Counted from the stretch's first letter, positions 23,374 through 36,244 are shown. The stretch is 64,000 nucleotides of DNA from Azospirillum canadense (GCF_025961225.1 NZ_JAOQNG010000001.1:2638001-2702000), one strand, 5' to 3'. The notes: a model not told the origin generated them from the letters alone. Translations and numbers: made by a program.

Positions 23374-24600
23374 ATGCAGTCGCGCAAGGCCAGCGCGGCG
23401 CGACCCGGGCCGGCGGGCGCGCCGGACCCGGATGAAGACGGCACCTCGCGGGATTCCGGCGACGGCGTGGCGCCCGAATTGCTGGATTACCTGTTCGAGA
23501 CTCCCTTCTCCCAACGCCCCTCCCCCGCCGCGGTCGGCCGCCGGGTCGGCACGGCCCTGGTCGAATCGCGGCTGGCCGGCATGGGCGACGCCAGCGTTCG
23601 GGTCCTGCTGGCGCGCAAGCTGTGCCGCCTGCTGCCCGACCTGCCGCCGGACGACCACGACACCGTGACCACGGTCGCGTTGCGCGCGCTGGAGCAACTG
23701 ACCCGCGACCACGTGACCCATGTGCGCGCGGCGCTCGCCACCGCCATGAAGGACATCGCCTGCGCGCCGCCCTCGGTCGTGCGGTCGCTCGCCCGCGACG
23801 TCGAGCGGTCGGTGGCGGAGCCAATCCTGCATTACTGCGCCGGCCTGACCGATGACGACCTGCTGGACATCGTCGCCACCCACCCCGCGGGCTGGGCGCT
23901 GACCGCCATCGCCCAGCGCGACCGGGTCAGCGGCCCGGTGTCTTCCGCCATCGTCGGGACGGGCGATCCCGAGGCGACCGGCGTGCTGCTGGACAACAAC
24001 GGCGCCATCATCCCGGAGGACACGCTGGAGGCGCTGGTGGAGAACTCCGCCAGCCGGCCCCGCGACTGGCAGGAACGGCTGGCCCGCCGACCCGCCCTGC
24101 CCCGGCGCCTCGTCCTCCGCCTCGCCGACGTCGTGGACGCCTCCGTCCTGGACTTGCTGCTCACCCGCGCCGACGTCGACGTCGCCACCGCGGCGGAGGT
24201 CGCCGCTGTCACCCGACGCCGCGTGGACTGGGTCGAGGAGCGTGACGCCACCGAGTCGCCGCAGCGCCGCGCCCTGCGCCTGCACAGCCGGGACGGGCTA
24301 GACGAGACGGTGCTGGGCGACGCCCTGTCCTGGAACGAAGTGGATTTCGTGCGCGCGGCGCTGGCCCTGCGCGCCGTCGTCCATCCCACGGCGGTGGACG
24401 ACATCCTGGCGTCGGGCGACCCGCGCGCCGTGACGGCTCTGGTCTGGCGAGCCGGCTATTCCATGCGCTGCGCCATGCAGGTGCAGGCGCGCGCCGCCGC
24501 CATCCCGCCGCGCGCGGTGCTGAACGCGCGGCAAGGCACCGCCTACCCGCTCTCGCCGGCGGAGATGGTCCGGCACCTCGCGCTGTACGGGGTGCAGTGA
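23374..24600 (+). CDS. DUF2336 domain-containing protein
   Basis: 408 residues from the ATG at 23374; a GTG at 23356 would add six. The body is a series of short helical, HEAT-like units: VRVLLARKLCRLLPDLPPDD, VAEPILHYCAGLTDDDLLDIV and EDTLEALVENSASRP, which is the layout of DUF2336. These proteins are abundant in Rhodospirillales and Rhizobiales and have no fixed function; a part in signalling is sometimes guessed. A disordered charged N-terminus of about 45 residues precedes the domain. It is a single gene after the sRNA terminator. Confidence 0.85.
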   Translation: MQSRKASAARPGPAGAPDPDEDGTSRDSGDGVAPELLDYLFETPFSQRPSPAAVGRRVGTALVESRLAGMGDASVRVLLARKLCRLLPDLPPDDHDTVTTVALRALEQLTRDHVTHVRAALATAMKDIACAPPSVVRSLARDVERSVAEPILHYCAGLTDDDLLDIVATHPAGWALTAIAQRDRVSGPVSSAIVGTGDPEATGVLLDNNGAIIPEDTLEALVENSASRPRDWQERLARRPALPRRLVLRLADVVDASVLDLLLTRADVDVATAAEVAAVTRRRVDWVEERDATESPQRRALRLHSRDGLDETVLGDALSWNEVDFVRAALALRAVVHPTAVDDILASGDPRAVTALVWRAGYSMRCAMQVQARAAAIPPRAVLNARQGTAYPLSPAEMVRHLALYGVQ

Positions 24601-24627
24601 GGGACCGCACCCCGCAGAACGGTCTTG

Positions 24628-25101
24628 TTACTGCTGCGGAGTGATCCCCGCGGGGCGGCGCGAGCGGCGGTCGCCCGGCATCGGCTCGCGCGGACCGCCG
24701 GCCGGGCCGTAGAGGTCGGGGTTGTAGGGCGGGTTGGCGTTGGTGTCGGTCATCTTCGGCGGGGTGACGATCTCCTCCCCGGTGCCGGCGTCGAACTGGA
24801 TCACCGCCTGTTGGCGGACCTGCTCGCAGATCTCGCGCTTGCGGGCGATCTCCGGGTTGGTGCCCTGGCTGAAGGCCCAGAGCGGCGCGACGATGCCGCT
24901 GCGCTCCCCCGACGGGATCGACGTGAAGGTGTAGTTCATCACGACGCGGCAATAGGACAGCGTCGCCGCCGGCTGCGCGTCGATGACCGGAGCCTTGGCA
25001 AGGGCCGCGTCATAGTCTGCGACGGTTTGTCCCAGCGCCGCGCCGCCTCCGCCGAGGGCCAGGACGGTGGACAGGAAAAAGGCCGGTGCGAAGCGGCTCA
25101 T
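24628..25101 (-). CDS. Exported hypothetical protein
   Basis: 157 residues. Residues 1-24 form a signal peptide (FAPAFFLSTVLALGGGGAALGQ) with likely cleavage after ALG or AALG. The mature part has two cysteines (LSYCRVVMNY and REICEQVRQQ), which may form a disulfide, and a Pro/Gly-rich, basic tail (GDRRSRRPAG). I do not recognise a family. It converges on the DUF2336 gene with a 27-base gap and is divergent from mdh, 271 bases away. Confidence 0.75.
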   Translation of the reverse strand: MSRFAPAFFLSTVLALGGGGAALGQTVADYDAALAKAPVIDAQPAATLSYCRVVMNYTFTSIPSGERSGIVAPLWAFSQGTNPEIARKREICEQVRQQAVIQFDAGTGEEIVTPPKMTDTNANPPYNPDLYGPAGGPREPMPGDRRSRRPAGITPQQ

Positions 25102-25245
25102 GCTCGGAATCTCCCGTTTGGAACAATCGTCATCAAAGCGTGAAAAGTGTAGCGGATCGACGGCCGAACGCCAAATTCCTGTTTGCGGTTCCGGCCATTC
25201 GCCGTAATCGATGCTGAGTTCCGCGACCGTGCTTGCGGTCACGCT

Positions 25246-25274
25246 TGCCCTCGGCGCGGAATCGCGCTAGGAAC
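25246..25274 (+). promoter_or_regulatory. Possible mdh promoter
   Basis: TTGCCC (25246-25251), 17-base spacer, TAGGAA (25269-25274), about 100 bases before mdh. The -10 match is modest, so this is a weak call in the only sizeable intergenic region before the TCA genes. Confidence 0.3.
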
Positions 25275-25315
25275 CGGCCTCGAAATCTCAGGGCGCTGGA
25301 TCCCTAGGACGCTAA

Positions 25316-26354
<1,039 letters not shown>

Positions 26355-26383
26355 CTGTCTGCTCTTGGCCTGCGGCTTTATTG

Positions 26384-26486
26384 CCCGGGACGGACGATTG
26401 CACCGTCCGTCCCGGGTGGTACAGTAACCGCGGTCCTGCGCGCCAAAGGGCGTAAGCCTTTCCTTGGTCTTTCGCCTTTGCGCGCC
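26384..26486 (+). other. Two further hairpins in the mdh-sucC intergenic leader
   Basis: A perfect 13-bp stem CCCGGGACGGACG (26384-26396) / CGTCCGTCCCGGG (26404-26416) with a 7-base loop. Then a larger imperfect one with arms GCGCGCCAAAGGGCG (26438-26452) and CGCCTTTGCGCGC (26473-26485). Neither is followed by a T-run. They may be mRNA processing or stability elements that set mdh and sucC levels apart. Confidence 0.5.
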
Positions 26487-26554
26487 GGCATGCAGGAAAC
26501 GCCTGCTCTTATTCCGCCCATCGTCAGCCGACCAAAAAAACAGATGGACGCCCG

Positions 26555-27751
26555 ATGAATATCCATGAGTACCAGGCCAAAGGCCTGCTGAAGAAGTACG
26601 GCGTCGCGGTTCCCCGCGGCGGCGTCGCCTACACGCCTCAGGAAGCCGAGACCGTGGCCCGCGAGCTGGGCGGCCCGGTGTGGGTCGTGAAGTCCCAGAT
26701 CCACGCGGGCGGCCGTGGCGCCGGCCGCTTCAAGGACAACCCCGAGGGCAAGGGCGGCGTCCGCGTCGTCAAGTCCATCGAAGAGGTCGGCAAGAACGCC
26801 GGCGAGATGCTGGGCCACGTCCTGGTCACCAAGCAGACCGGCGCGGAAGGCCGGGAAGTCAAGCGCATCTACGTCGAGGAAGGCGCGGACATCAAGCGCG
26901 AGCTGTACCTCGGCCTGCTGATCGATCGCGCCACCGGCCGCGTCACCATCATGGCCTCGACCGAAGGCGGCATGGAGATCGAAGAGGTCGCCCACAACAC
27001 GCCGGAGAAGATCATCAAGGTCGCCGTCGATCCGGCGACCGGCGTCCAGGGCTTCCACACCCGCAAGATCGCCTTCGCGCTGGGCCTGGAAGGCAAGCAG
27101 GTGGGGGCCGCCGCCAAGTTCATCACCGCCGCCTACCAGGCCTTCATCGACCTGGACTGCGCCATCGTCGAGATCAACCCGCTGATCGTCACCGGCGCCG
27201 GCGACATCCTGGCGCTCGATGCCAAGATGAGCTTCGACGACAACGCGCTGTTCCGTCACAAGGACGTGGAAGAGCTGCGCGACGAGGCCGAAGAGGATCC
27301 GGCGGAGATCGAGGCGGCCAAGCACAGCCTCAACTACGTCAAGCTCGACGGCAACATCGGCTGCATGGTGAACGGCGCCGGCCTGGCGATGGCCACCATG
27401 GACATCATCAAGCTGTACGGCGGCGAGCCGGCCAACTTCCTCGACGTCGGCGGCGGCGCCACGAAGGAGCGCGTCACCGCGGCCTTCAAGCTGATCCTGT
27501 CCGACCCGAACGTCGAAGGCATCCTGGTCAACATCTTCGGCGGCATCATGCGCTGCGACGTCATCGCCGAAGGCGTGGTCGCCGCTGCCCGCGAGGTGCA
27601 CCTGCACGTTCCGCTGGTCGTCCGCCTGGAAGGCACGAACGTCGAGCTGGGCAAGAAGATCCTCAGCGAGTCCGGTCTGCCGATCCTGTCGGCCGACAAC
27701 CTCGCCGATGCCGCCGACAAGGTGGTCAAGGCCGTGAAGGAGGCCGCGTAA
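26555..27751 (+). CDS. sucC: Succinyl-CoA synthetase beta subunit (ADP-forming)
   Basis: 398 residues, the family's usual length. It binds nucleotide and, with SucD, forms succinate from succinyl-CoA with substrate-level phosphorylation. The N-terminal ATP-grasp fold opens with [20 protein letters not shown] and [15 protein letters not shown]. The C-terminal domain has the typical [14 protein letters not shown] and [19 protein letters not shown]. Its stop is one base before the sucD start. Confidence 0.98.
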   Translation: MNIHEYQAKGLLKKYGVAVPRGGVAYTPQEAETVARELGGPVWVVKSQIHAGGRGAGRFKDNPEGKGGVRVVKSIEEVGKNAGEMLGHVLVTKQTGAEGREVKRIYVEEGADIKRELYLGLLIDRATGRVTIMASTEGGMEIEEVAHNTPEKIIKVAVDPATGVQGFHTRKIAFALGLEGKQVGAAAKFITAAYQAFIDLDCAIVEINPLIVTGAGDILALDAKMSFDDNALFRHKDVEELRDEAEEDPAEIEAAKHSLNYVKLDGNIGCMVNGAGLAMATMDIIKLYGGEPANFLDVGGGATKERVTAAFKLILSDPNVEGILVNIFGGIMRCDVIAEGVVAAAREVHLHVPLVVRLEGTNVELGKKILSESGLPILSADNLADAADKVVKAVKEAA

Positions 27752-27752
27752 G

Positions 27753-28628
27753 ATGGCTGTTCTCGTCGATAAGAACACGAAGGTGATCTGCCAGGGCTTC
27801 ACCGGAGCCCAGGGCACCTTCCATTCGGAGCAGGCGATCGCCTACGGCACGAAGATGGTCGGCGGCGTCACCCCGGGCAAGGGCGGCACCAAGCACCTCG
27901 ACCTGCCGGTGTTCGACACGGTGGCCGACGCGGTCGAGAAGACCGGCGCCAACGCGTCGGTGATCTACGTGCCGCCGCCCTTCGCGGCCGACGCCATCCT
28001 GGAGGCGATCGACGCCGAGATCCCGCTGGTGGTCTGCATCACCGAGGGCATCCCGGTGCTCGACATGGTCCGCGTCAAGCGCGCGCTGGGCAACTCCAAG
28101 ACCCGTCTGATCGGGCCGAACTGCCCGGGCATCATCACGCCCGACGAGTGCAAGATCGGCATCATGCCGGGCCACATCCACAAGCGCGGCAAGATCGGCA
28201 TTGTCTCGCGCTCCGGCACGCTTACCTATGAGGCGGTGGCGCAGACCACGGCCGCCGGGCTGGGGCAGACGACCTGCATCGGCATCGGCGGCGACCCGGT
28301 CAACGGCACCAACTTCGTGGACAGCCTGGAGCTGTTCCTGAAGGACCCGGAGACCGAGGGCATCATCATGATCGGCGAGATCGGCGGCGACGCCGAGGTC
28401 AAGGGCGCGGAGTTCATCAAGGACTCCGGCACCAAGAAGCCGGTGGTCGGCTTCATCGCCGGTCGCACGGCGCCTCCGGGCCGCCGCATGGGCCATGCGG
28501 GTGCGGTGATCTCCGGCGGCAACGACACCGCCGACTTCAAGATCGAGTTCATGAAGTCGGCCGGCATCACCGTCGCCGACAGCCCGGCCAGCCTGGGTTC
28601 CACCATGCTCAAGGTCTTCAAGGGCTGA
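27753..28628 (+). CDS. sucD: Succinyl-CoA synthetase alpha subunit
   Basis: 291 residues. CoA binds at [15 protein letters not shown] (residues 15-29). The phosphorylated histidine is His248 in [20 protein letters not shown] inside the sucC end, 9 bases upstream, drives coupled translation. [12 protein letters not shown] and IGEIGGDAE are further family blocks. Confidence 0.98.
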   Translation: MAVLVDKNTKVICQGFTGAQGTFHSEQAIAYGTKMVGGVTPGKGGTKHLDLPVFDTVADAVEKTGANASVIYVPPPFAADAILEAIDAEIPLVVCITEGIPVLDMVRVKRALGNSKTRLIGPNCPGIITPDECKIGIMPGHIHKRGKIGIVSRSGTLTYEAVAQTTAAGLGQTTCIGIGGDPVNGTNFVDSLELFLKDPETEGIIMIGEIGGDAEVKGAEFIKDSGTKKPVVGFIAGRTAPPGRRMGHAGAVISGGNDTADFKIEFMKSAGITVADSPASLGSTMLKVFKG

Positions 28629-28685
28629 TTTAGGCAGGCAAAAGCGGGGGACTTGCTCCCCCGCACGCCCTGCCACGGGTCCGGT

Positions 28686-28722
28686 GGCCCTTGGATCCCG
28701 CGAAACATGGGATCCAAGGGCC
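28686..28722 (+). other. Hairpin in the sucD-sucA intergenic region
   Basis: Perfect 14-bp stem GGCCCTTGGATCCC (28686-28699) / GGGATCCAAGGGCC (28709-28722) with a 9-base loop. CCCTGCC at 28668-28674 and GGCAGGG at 28733-28739 can extend it as an outer stem. There is no T-run, so it is likely a processing or stability structure, or a repeat, inside the suc operon. Confidence 0.55.
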
Positions 28723-28789
28723 GCTTGCCCCCGGCAGGGACGAATAAAAACACTCAGAGGGAACCGGGCGAAACGCCCGAGGCAATGAC

Positions 28790-31711
28790 ATGTCGGTCAA
28801 TCTGGAGAAGACCTCGTTCCTGTTCGGCTCGAACGCCGAATATGTTGCGGAGTTGTACGCGCGCTTCCTGAAGGACCCCTCCTCGGTGGATCCGAGCTGG
28901 AACGGCTTCTTCAAGGAGCTGGACGACGACTCCCGCGCCGTGCTCACCGAACTGAACGGCCCGTCCTGGGGCCTGGAGGACGGTCTGGGCAACGGCACGC
29001 TGGACCCCGTCGCGGCCTCGTTCGAGGCGCCGGCCCCTGGCCCGGCCAACGGCAACGGCGCGCTGGTCGCCCACACCCAGCAGGTGTACGGCGGCATCAG
29101 CCACCAGCAGCTGCGCGCGGCCACGCTGGACAGCATCCGCGCCCTGATGCTCATCCGCGTCTACCGCGTGCGCGGCCACATGAACGCGCATTTCGACCCG
29201 CTGCAGCTTGAAAAGCGCGAGCCGCACCCGGAACTGGACCCGGCGACCTACGGCTTCGGCCCGGGCGACATGGATCGCCCGATCTTCCTGAACTATTCGC
29301 TGGGCCTGGAATCGGCGTCGCTGCGCCAGATCCTTGAGATCCTGCAGAAGACCTACTGCGGGAACATCGGCGTCGAGTTCATGCACATCCAGGACCCGGA
29401 AGAAAAGGCCTGGATCCAGGAGCGCATCGAGGGCGGCCGCAACCACACCGACTTCACGGTGAACGGCAAGCGCGCCATCTACGAGCGCCTCATCGCCGCC
29501 GAGGGCTTCGAGAAGTTCCTGCAGCTGAAGTACACCGGCACCAAGCGCTTCGGCCTTGAGGGCGGCGAGTCGATGATCCCCGCGCTGGAGCAGATCCTGA
29601 AGCGCGGCGGCCAGCTCGGCCTGCGGGAAGCGGTCGTCGGCATGGCCCACCGCGGTCGCCTGAACGTGCTGACCAACTTCATGGGCAAGCCCTTCGCAGC
29701 GGTCTTCTCGGAGTTCCAGGGCAACCCGTCCAGCCCGCAGGACGTGCAGGGCTCGGGCGACGTGAAGTACCACCTGGGCACCTCGTCGGACCGCGACTTC
29801 AACGGCAACATCGTCCACCTGTCGCTGACCGCCAACCCCTCGCACCTGGAGTGGGTGAACCCGGTCGTGCTGGGCAAGGTGCGCGCCAAGCAGGCGCAGC
29901 GCCATGACCTGGAGCGCGAGCAGGTGATGGGCGTGCTGATCCACGGTGACGCCGCCTTCGCCGGCCAGGGCATCGTGGCCGAGACGCTGGGCCTGTCGGA
30001 GCTGCGCGGCTACCGCACCGGCGGCACCATGCACTTCATCATCAACAACCAGATCGGCTTCACGACGAACCCGACCTACTCGCGCTCGGGCGTCTACTGC
30101 TCCGACATGGCGAAGATGGTGCAGGCGCCGATCTTCCACGTGAACGGCGACGATCCGGAATCGGTCGTCCACATCAGCCGCATCGCCACCGAGTTCCGCC
30201 AGAAGTTCAAGCGGGACGTCGTGATCGACATGGTCTGCTACCGCCGCCATGGTCACAACGAGGGCGACGAGCCGGGCTTCACCCAGCCGCTGATGTACAA
30301 GAAGATCCGCGCCCACGCGACCACGCGCGAGCTGTACGCCAAGCAGCTGGTGGAGGAGAACGTCCTCACCCAGGCCGAGTCCGACCAGATGGTCCAGGAC
30401 TTCATGAAGAAGCTGGAAGGCGAGTTCGAGGCCGCCAACTCCTTCAAGCCGAACAAGGCCGACTGGCTGGAAGGCAAGTGGTCGGGCTTGGAGGCCGCCA
30501 AGACCGACGACGAGCGCAAGGGCAACACCGGCGTGGCGCTCGACGTGCTGAAGGAAGTCGGCTTCAAGCTCTGCGACTATCCGAAGGACTTCGCGATCAA
30601 TTCCAAGATCGCCCGCCAGCTGGAGGCCAAGAAGAAGTCCCTGGAGACCGGCGAGGGCATCGACTGGTCGACCGCCGAGGCGCTGGCCTACGGCACGCTG
30701 CTCGTCGAGGGCAACGGCGTCCGCCTGTCGGGCCAGGATTCCGGCCGCGGCACCTTCTCGCACCGCCACGCGGTGATGTACGACCAAAACAACGAGAACA
30801 AGTACATCCCGCTGAATCACCTGCGTCCGGACCAGGGCCCGTTCGAGGTGCACGACAGTCCGCTGTCCGAAGCGGCCGTCGTCGGCTTCGAGTACGGCTA
30901 TTCGCTGGCCGAACCGCACAGCCTCGTGCTGTGGGAAGCGCAGTTCGGTGACTTCGCCAACACCGCCCAAACCATCATCGACCAGTTCATCTCGTCGGGC
31001 GAGTCGAAGTGGCTGCGCATGTCGGGCCTCGTCATGCTTCTGCCGCACGGCTACGAGGGCCAGGGTCCGGAGCACTCCTCCGCCCGTCCGGAGCGCTTCC
31101 TGCAGATGTCGGCCGAGGACAACTGGCAGATCTGCAACCTGACGACCCCGGCGAACCTGTTCCACGCCTTCCGCCGCCAGGTCCGCCGGCCGTTCCGCAA
31201 GCCGATGGTCCTGTTCACGCCGAAGTCGCTGCTGCGCCACAAGCTGTGCATCTCCTCGCTGGCGGAGCTGGCCGAGGGCTCGCATTTCCGCCGGGTGATC
31301 GGCGAGACGGCGCCGGCCGAGCTGCTGCCGGCCGAGCAGATTCGCCGCATCGTGGTCTGCACCGGCAAGGTCTACTATGACCTGCTGCAGGAGCGCGCGG
31401 CGCGCGGCATCAAGGATGTGGCGATCATCCGCCTGGAGCAGCTCTATCCCTTCCCCCGCTCCGCCCTGACCGAGGAGTTCGCCCGCTATCCGAACGCCGA
31501 GGTCGTGTGGTGCCAGGAGGAGCCGGAGAACCAGGGCTACTGGACCTTCGTCGACCGCCGCCTGGAAGGCGCTTTGATGTCGATCGAGCACAAGGCGCGC
31601 CGCCCCAGCTACGTTGGCCGCATCGCCGCCGCGTCGCCGGCCACCGGCCTGCTGAAGCGCCACAACCAGGAGCAGGCCAAGCTCCTGGAAGACGCCCTGA
31701 CCATCCGCTGA
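28790..31711 (+). CDS. sucA: 2-oxoglutarate dehydrogenase E1 component
   Basis: 973 residues. This thiamine-diphosphate enzyme decarboxylates 2-oxoglutarate and passes the succinyl group to SucB lipoate. The N-terminal SFLFGSNAEYVAELYARFLKDP is the E2-binding helix region. The core has MAHRGRLNVLTNFMGKP, the thiamine-binding HGDAAFAGQGIVAE ... NNQIGFTTNP, and VVIDMVCYRRHGHNEGDEP. The transketolase C-domain has LPHGYEGQGPEHSSARPERF. A GAGG site lies 8 bases before the ATG, and a small hairpin (CGGGC-GAAA-CGCCCG-like) precedes it. Confidence 0.98.
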   Translation: MSVNLEKTSFLFGSNAEYVAELYARFLKDPSSVDPSWNGFFKELDDDSRAVLTELNGPSWGLEDGLGNGTLDPVAASFEAPAPGPANGNGALVAHTQQVYGGISHQQLRAATLDSIRALMLIRVYRVRGHMNAHFDPLQLEKREPHPELDPATYGFGPGDMDRPIFLNYSLGLESASLRQILEILQKTYCGNIGVEFMHIQDPEEKAWIQERIEGGRNHTDFTVNGKRAIYERLIAAEGFEKFLQLKYTGTKRFGLEGGESMIPALEQILKRGGQLGLREAVVGMAHRGRLNVLTNFMGKPFAAVFSEFQGNPSSPQDVQGSGDVKYHLGTSSDRDFNGNIVHLSLTANPSHLEWVNPVVLGKVRAKQAQRHDLEREQVMGVLIHGDAAFAGQGIVAETLGLSELRGYRTGGTMHFIINNQIGFTTNPTYSRSGVYCSDMAKMVQAPIFHVNGDDPESVVHISRIATEFRQKFKRDVVIDMVCYRRHGHNEGDEPGFTQPLMYKKIRAHATTRELYAKQLVEENVLTQAESDQMVQDFMKKLEGEFEAANSFKPNKADWLEGKWSGLEAAKTDDERKGNTGVALDVLKEVGFKLCDYPKDFAINSKIARQLEAKKKSLETGEGIDWSTAEALAYGTLLVEGNGVRLSGQDSGRGTFSHRHAVMYDQNNENKYIPLNHLRPDQGPFEVHDSPLSEAAVVGFEYGYSLAEPHSLVLWEAQFGDFANTAQTIIDQFISSGESKWLRMSGLVMLLPHGYEGQGPEHSSARPERFLQMSAEDNWQICNLTTPANLFHAFRRQVRRPFRKPMVLFTPKSLLRHKLCISSLAELAEGSHFRRVIGETAPAELLPAEQIRRIVVCTGKVYYDLLQERAARGIKDVAIIRLEQLYPFPRSALTEEFARYPNAEVVWCQEEPENQGYWTFVDRRLEGALMSIEHKARRPSYVGRIAAASPATGLLKRHNQEQAKLLEDALTIR

Positions 31712-31752
31712 CCCACGCCCAAGCGTAAAACAAGAAAGATCAAGAGGAACAA

Positions 31753-33006
<1,254 letters not shown>

Positions 33007-33093
33007 TTTTAAAAGTCTGATCGCAAAGGGAAGCGGAAGGGAACTCTTCTTCCGCACCCGCTCGCCGGGGGCCTCTGGCCCTCGGTCTCCTGA

Positions 33094-33118
33094 AGGCGCC
33101 GCAAGGCGCCTTTTCTTT
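33094..33118 (+). terminator. Intrinsic terminator of the suc operon
   Basis: AGGCGCC (33094-33100), loop GCAA, GGCGCCT (33105-33111), then TTTCTTT. It lies 88 bases after the sucB stop. Confidence 0.8.
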
Positions 33119-33144
33119 GCCCGAAACGCCTCGGTGGTGCCGTT

Positions 33145-33276
33145 AAAGCGGATTGCAATCCGCTTTGGACCGCGACGGCGGGCCCGGCCGCTCATGCGGC
33201 CGAAGCCCGACCGGCGAATGAGGTCATATGAATCTAAAGCGAATGCATGAATCTAAAGCGAATGCAAATTCGCTTT
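33145..33276. repeat. Palindrome-flanked repeat element between sucB and purD
   Basis: One end is a perfect 22-base palindrome (33145-33166, half-site AAAGCGGATTG). The other end is a hairpin with arms CTAAAGCGAA and TTCGCTTTAG (33253-33278). Between them lie a hairpin GGCCGCTCATGCGGCC and an exact tandem repeat, unit ATGAATCTAAAGCGAATGC, at 33228 and 33247 (period 19). The related AAAGCGRAT ends in inverted orientation make this look like a small non-autonomous mobile or REP-type element. It ends at the purD stop codon. Confidence 0.5.
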
Positions 33277-34564
33277 AGCGCCCCACCGCCCGCCAGCCGA
33301 TGTCGCGGCGGCAGAAGCCGTCCGGCCAGTCCAGCGCGTCCACGGCCGTGTAAGCCCGCGTCTGCGCCTCCACCACCGTCGGGGCCAGCGCCGTCACCCC
33401 CAGCACGCGGCCGCCCGTCGACAGCACCCGGCCATCCTCCGCGCGCTTCGTGCCAGCGTGGAAGACGGTGACGCCCTCCACCGCGTTGGCGGCCTCGATG
33501 CCCCGAATCTCCGTGTTCTTGACGTAGTCGCCGGGGTAGCCCTTGGCGGCCATGACGACGCACAGTGCGGTCTGGTCGTGCCAGCGCAGGTCGATGTTCT
33601 TCAGCTGACCGTCGGCCGCGGCGACCAAGGCAGCCAGCGCGTCGGACTTCAGGCGCATCATCAGCGTCTGGCATTCCGGGTCGCCGAAGCGGACGTTGAA
33701 CTCCAGCGTCTTCGGCACCGGGTTGCCCGCGGCGTCCTTCACGATCATCAAGCCGGCGAACAGCACGCCCTTGAAGGGACGGCCCTCCGCGGCCATCCCC
33801 TTGACGGTCGGCTCGACGATCTCGCGCATCACGCGGGCCTGGAGGTCCGGCGTCAGCGCCGGCGCGGGGGAGTAGGCGCCCATGCCGCCGGTGTTCGGGC
33901 CAGTGTCGCCGTCGCCCACCGCCTTGTGGTCCTGGGCGGAAACCAGCGGCAGCGCCGATTCGCCGTCGCACAGCGCGAAGAAGCTGACCTCCTCCCCGTC
34001 CAGGAACTCTTCCACCACCACTTCCGCGCCAGCGGCGCCGAAGCGGCCCTCGACCAGCGCCTCGTCAATGGCGGCGAAGGCCTCCTCCTCCGTGCGGGCG
34101 ACGGTCACGCCCTTGCCGGCGGCAAGCCCGTCGGCCTTCACAACGATGGGGGCGCCGTTCTTGCGGACGAAGTCCTTGGCGGCCTCCACCTCCTTGAAAC
34201 GGCCGTAGGCGGCGGTCGGTACGCCGTACTTGGCCAGGATGTCCTTCATGAAACCCTTGGAGCCTTCAAGCTCCGCCGCCGCCGCGCTGGGACCGAAGGC
34301 CTTGATGCCGATCGCCGTCAGCTTGTCCACGAGACCGAGGACCAGCGGCCCCTCCGGCCCGACGACGACGAAATCGATCGCGTTGTCACTGGCAAAGCGG
34401 ACCAGCGAGTCCACATCCTCGGAACCGATGGCGACGCACTCCGCGACGTCCGCGATTCCGGCGTTGCCGGGGGCGCAGTACAGCTTGTCGCAGAGCGGCG
34501 AGTTCTGAATGGCCCAGCACAGCGCGTGCTCGCGCCCACCCGACCCGACGACCAGGACTTTCAT
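33275..34564 (-). CDS. purD: Phosphoribosylamine-glycine ligase
   Basis: 429 residues, the usual PurD length. It joins glycine to 5-phosphoribosylamine in the second step of purine synthesis. The start [19 protein letters not shown] is the family's N-terminal block, with the ATG at 34564; a longer frame to 35800 runs antisense through xseA. ATP-grasp features are [30 protein letters not shown] and the signature [11 protein letters not shown] near residue 290. It is divergent from xseA, with 57 bases between starts. Confidence 0.97.
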   Translation of the reverse strand: MKVLVVGSGGREHALCWAIQNSPLCDKLYCAPGNAGIADVAECVAIGSEDVDSLVRFASDNAIDFVVVGPEGPLVLGLVDKLTAIGIKAFGPSAAAAELEGSKGFMKDILAKYGVPTAAYGRFKEVEAAKDFVRKNGAPIVVKADGLAAGKGVTVARTEEEAFAAIDEALVEGRFGAAGAEVVVEEFLDGEEVSFFALCDGESALPLVSAQDHKAVGDGDTGPNTGGMGAYSPAPALTPDLQARVMREIVEPTVKGMAAEGRPFKGVLFAGLMIVKDAAGNPVPKTLEFNVRFGDPECQTLMMRLKSDALAALVAAADGQLKNIDLRWHDQTALCVVMAAKGYPGDYVKNTEIRGIEAANAVEGVTVFHAGTKRAEDGRVLSTGGRVLGVTALAPTVVEAQTRAYTAVDALDWPDGFCRRDIGWRAVGR

Positions 34565-34621
34565 GGCACCCCGTCCTTCCACGCTTGTTGCCGACACCGC
34601 GCCTTGTATCATGGTGCCGCC

Positions 34622-36241
34622 ATGACTCAAGACCTTGATACGACCCCGCCCCTGATCGCGCCCGAACCACGCCCCGGCTCCAACCTGCCGGAGTTCACGG
34701 TCGGCGACCTCGCCCGGCGCCTGAAGCGCACGATCGAGGACGAGTTCGGCTTCGTCCGGGTGCGCGGGGAGATCTCGCAGCCCAAGAAGCACAGTTCCGG
34801 CCACTGCTATCTGCGGCTCAAGGACGACACGGCGGTGATCGAGGCGGTCTGCTGGCGCGGCACCGTGTCGAAGCTGGCCATCCGCCCGGAGGAAGGGCTG
34901 GAGGTCATCGTCACCGGCCGCATGACCACCTACCCGGGCCGCTCGCAATACCAGCTGATCATCGAGTCGATGGAGCTGGCCGGCGAAGGCGCCCTCCTGA
35001 AGATGCTGGAGGAGCGGAAGAGGCGCCTCGCGGCGGAAGGGCTGTTCGACGCCGACCGCAAGAAGCCCATCCCCTTCCTGCCGGACGTCATCGGCGTGAT
35101 CACCTCGCCCACCGGGGCGGTCATCCGCGACATTTTGCACCGGCTGCACGACCGCTTCCCACGCCGGGTGCTGCTGTGGCCGGTCGCCGTGCAGGGCGAG
35201 CGCGCGGCGGCTGAGGTGACCGCGGCGATCGAGGGCTTCAACCGCATCCAGCCGGGGGGGCGTGTGCCGCGGCCCGACCTGCTGATCGTCGCGCGCGGCG
35301 GCGGCTCGCTGGAGGACCTGATGGCCTTCAACGAGGAGAATGTGGTCCGCGCCGCGGCGGCCAGTCGCATCCCGCTGATCTCCGCCGTGGGGCACGAGAC
35401 CGACACCACGCTGATCGACTTCGCCTCCGACCGCCGCGCGCCGACCCCGACCGCGGCGGCGGAGATGGCCGTGCCGGTGCGGGCGGAGCTGCTGGCCCAG
35501 GTGCTGGACGACGAGCGGCGCCTGCTCGGCTGCGCCAACCGCCTGATCGCGGAGCGACGCACACGGGTGGAGGGGCTCGCCCGCGGCCTCGGCGACCCGC
35601 GCGCCCTGCTGGAGGGCCACGCCCAGCGGCTGGACGACCGGGCGGAGCGGCTGACGCTCGCCGCCGCCACTCTTCTGGAGCGCCGCCGTACGCGTGTTGG
35701 AGAGTTGGGCGCGAAGCTTCGCCACCCGCGGGAGAAGCTGATGCAGGCCGGCGAGCGGCTGGCGTCGGAAAGCCGCGCGCTGGACGGCGCGCTGCGCCAA
35801 GCGGTGATGGCCGCGCGCGGCCGGTACGAGCGCGTGGGCGCCCGACTGACGCTCTCCCCCGTCCGCATCAAGGTCAGCGAGGGCGGCCGGCGGCTGGAGG
35901 ACCTCAAACCCCGGCTGGACCGCAGCTACGGCAAGTCCGTGGAGGACCGGGGGGCCAAGCTGAACGCTATCGGGCAGCTGCTGGAAAGCTATTCCTACAA
36001 GGGCGTGCTGGCGCGAGGCTTCGCGCTGGTGGAAGCGGCCGACGGGAAGCCGCTGACCAGCGCGGCGCAGGCCACGCCGGGCTTGTCCGTCTCACTGGTC
36101 TTCGCCGACGGCAAGGCCGCCGCGACGGTGGACGGCGCGCCGAAGGTGGAAGCCGCGCCAGCGCCGAAGCCCAGGGCGGAGAAGCCCAAGGCGGAGCCGA
36201 AGAAGCCCGCGCGCGCGCCGGTGCAGGGAAGTTTGTTCTAG
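34622..36241 (+). CDS. xseA: Exodeoxyribonuclease VII large subunit
   Basis: 539 residues. An N-terminal OB fold (residues 24-125: [38 protein letters not shown]) is followed by the catalytic domain with [38 protein letters not shown] and [18 protein letters not shown] long coiled-coil region (about 300-430) comes next, then [12 protein letters not shown]. The Lys/Pro/Ala-rich last 40 residues are an extension. With XseB (not here) it degrades single-stranded DNA to oligonucleotides. It starts 57 bases from purD. Confidence 0.96.
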   Translation: MTQDLDTTPPLIAPEPRPGSNLPEFTVGDLARRLKRTIEDEFGFVRVRGEISQPKKHSSGHCYLRLKDDTAVIEAVCWRGTVSKLAIRPEEGLEVIVTGRMTTYPGRSQYQLIIESMELAGEGALLKMLEERKRRLAAEGLFDADRKKPIPFLPDVIGVITSPTGAVIRDILHRLHDRFPRRVLLWPVAVQGERAAAEVTAAIEGFNRIQPGGRVPRPDLLIVARGGGSLEDLMAFNEENVVRAAAASRIPLISAVGHETDTTLIDFASDRRAPTPTAAAEMAVPVRAELLAQVLDDERRLLGCANRLIAERRTRVEGLARGLGDPRALLEGHAQRLDDRAERLTLAAATLLERRRTRVGELGAKLRHPREKLMQAGERLASESRALDGALRQAVMAARGRYERVGARLTLSPVRIKVSEGGRRLEDLKPRLDRSYGKSVEDRGAKLNAIGQLLESYSYKGVLARGFALVEAADGKPLTSAAQATPGLSVSLVFADGKAAATVDGAPKVEAAPAPKPRAEKPKAEPKKPARAPVQGSLF

Positions 36242-36244
36242 CGT

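Noticed and set aside
28754..31663. 969-codon minus-strand frame opposite sucA
   Set aside because: sucA is certain from motifs; the opposite frame is a by-product of G/C-rich third positions.
34565..35800. N-terminal extension of purD into xseA
   Set aside because: Family alignment from memory places the PurD start at the [10 protein letters not shown] block; the extension is antisense to xseA.
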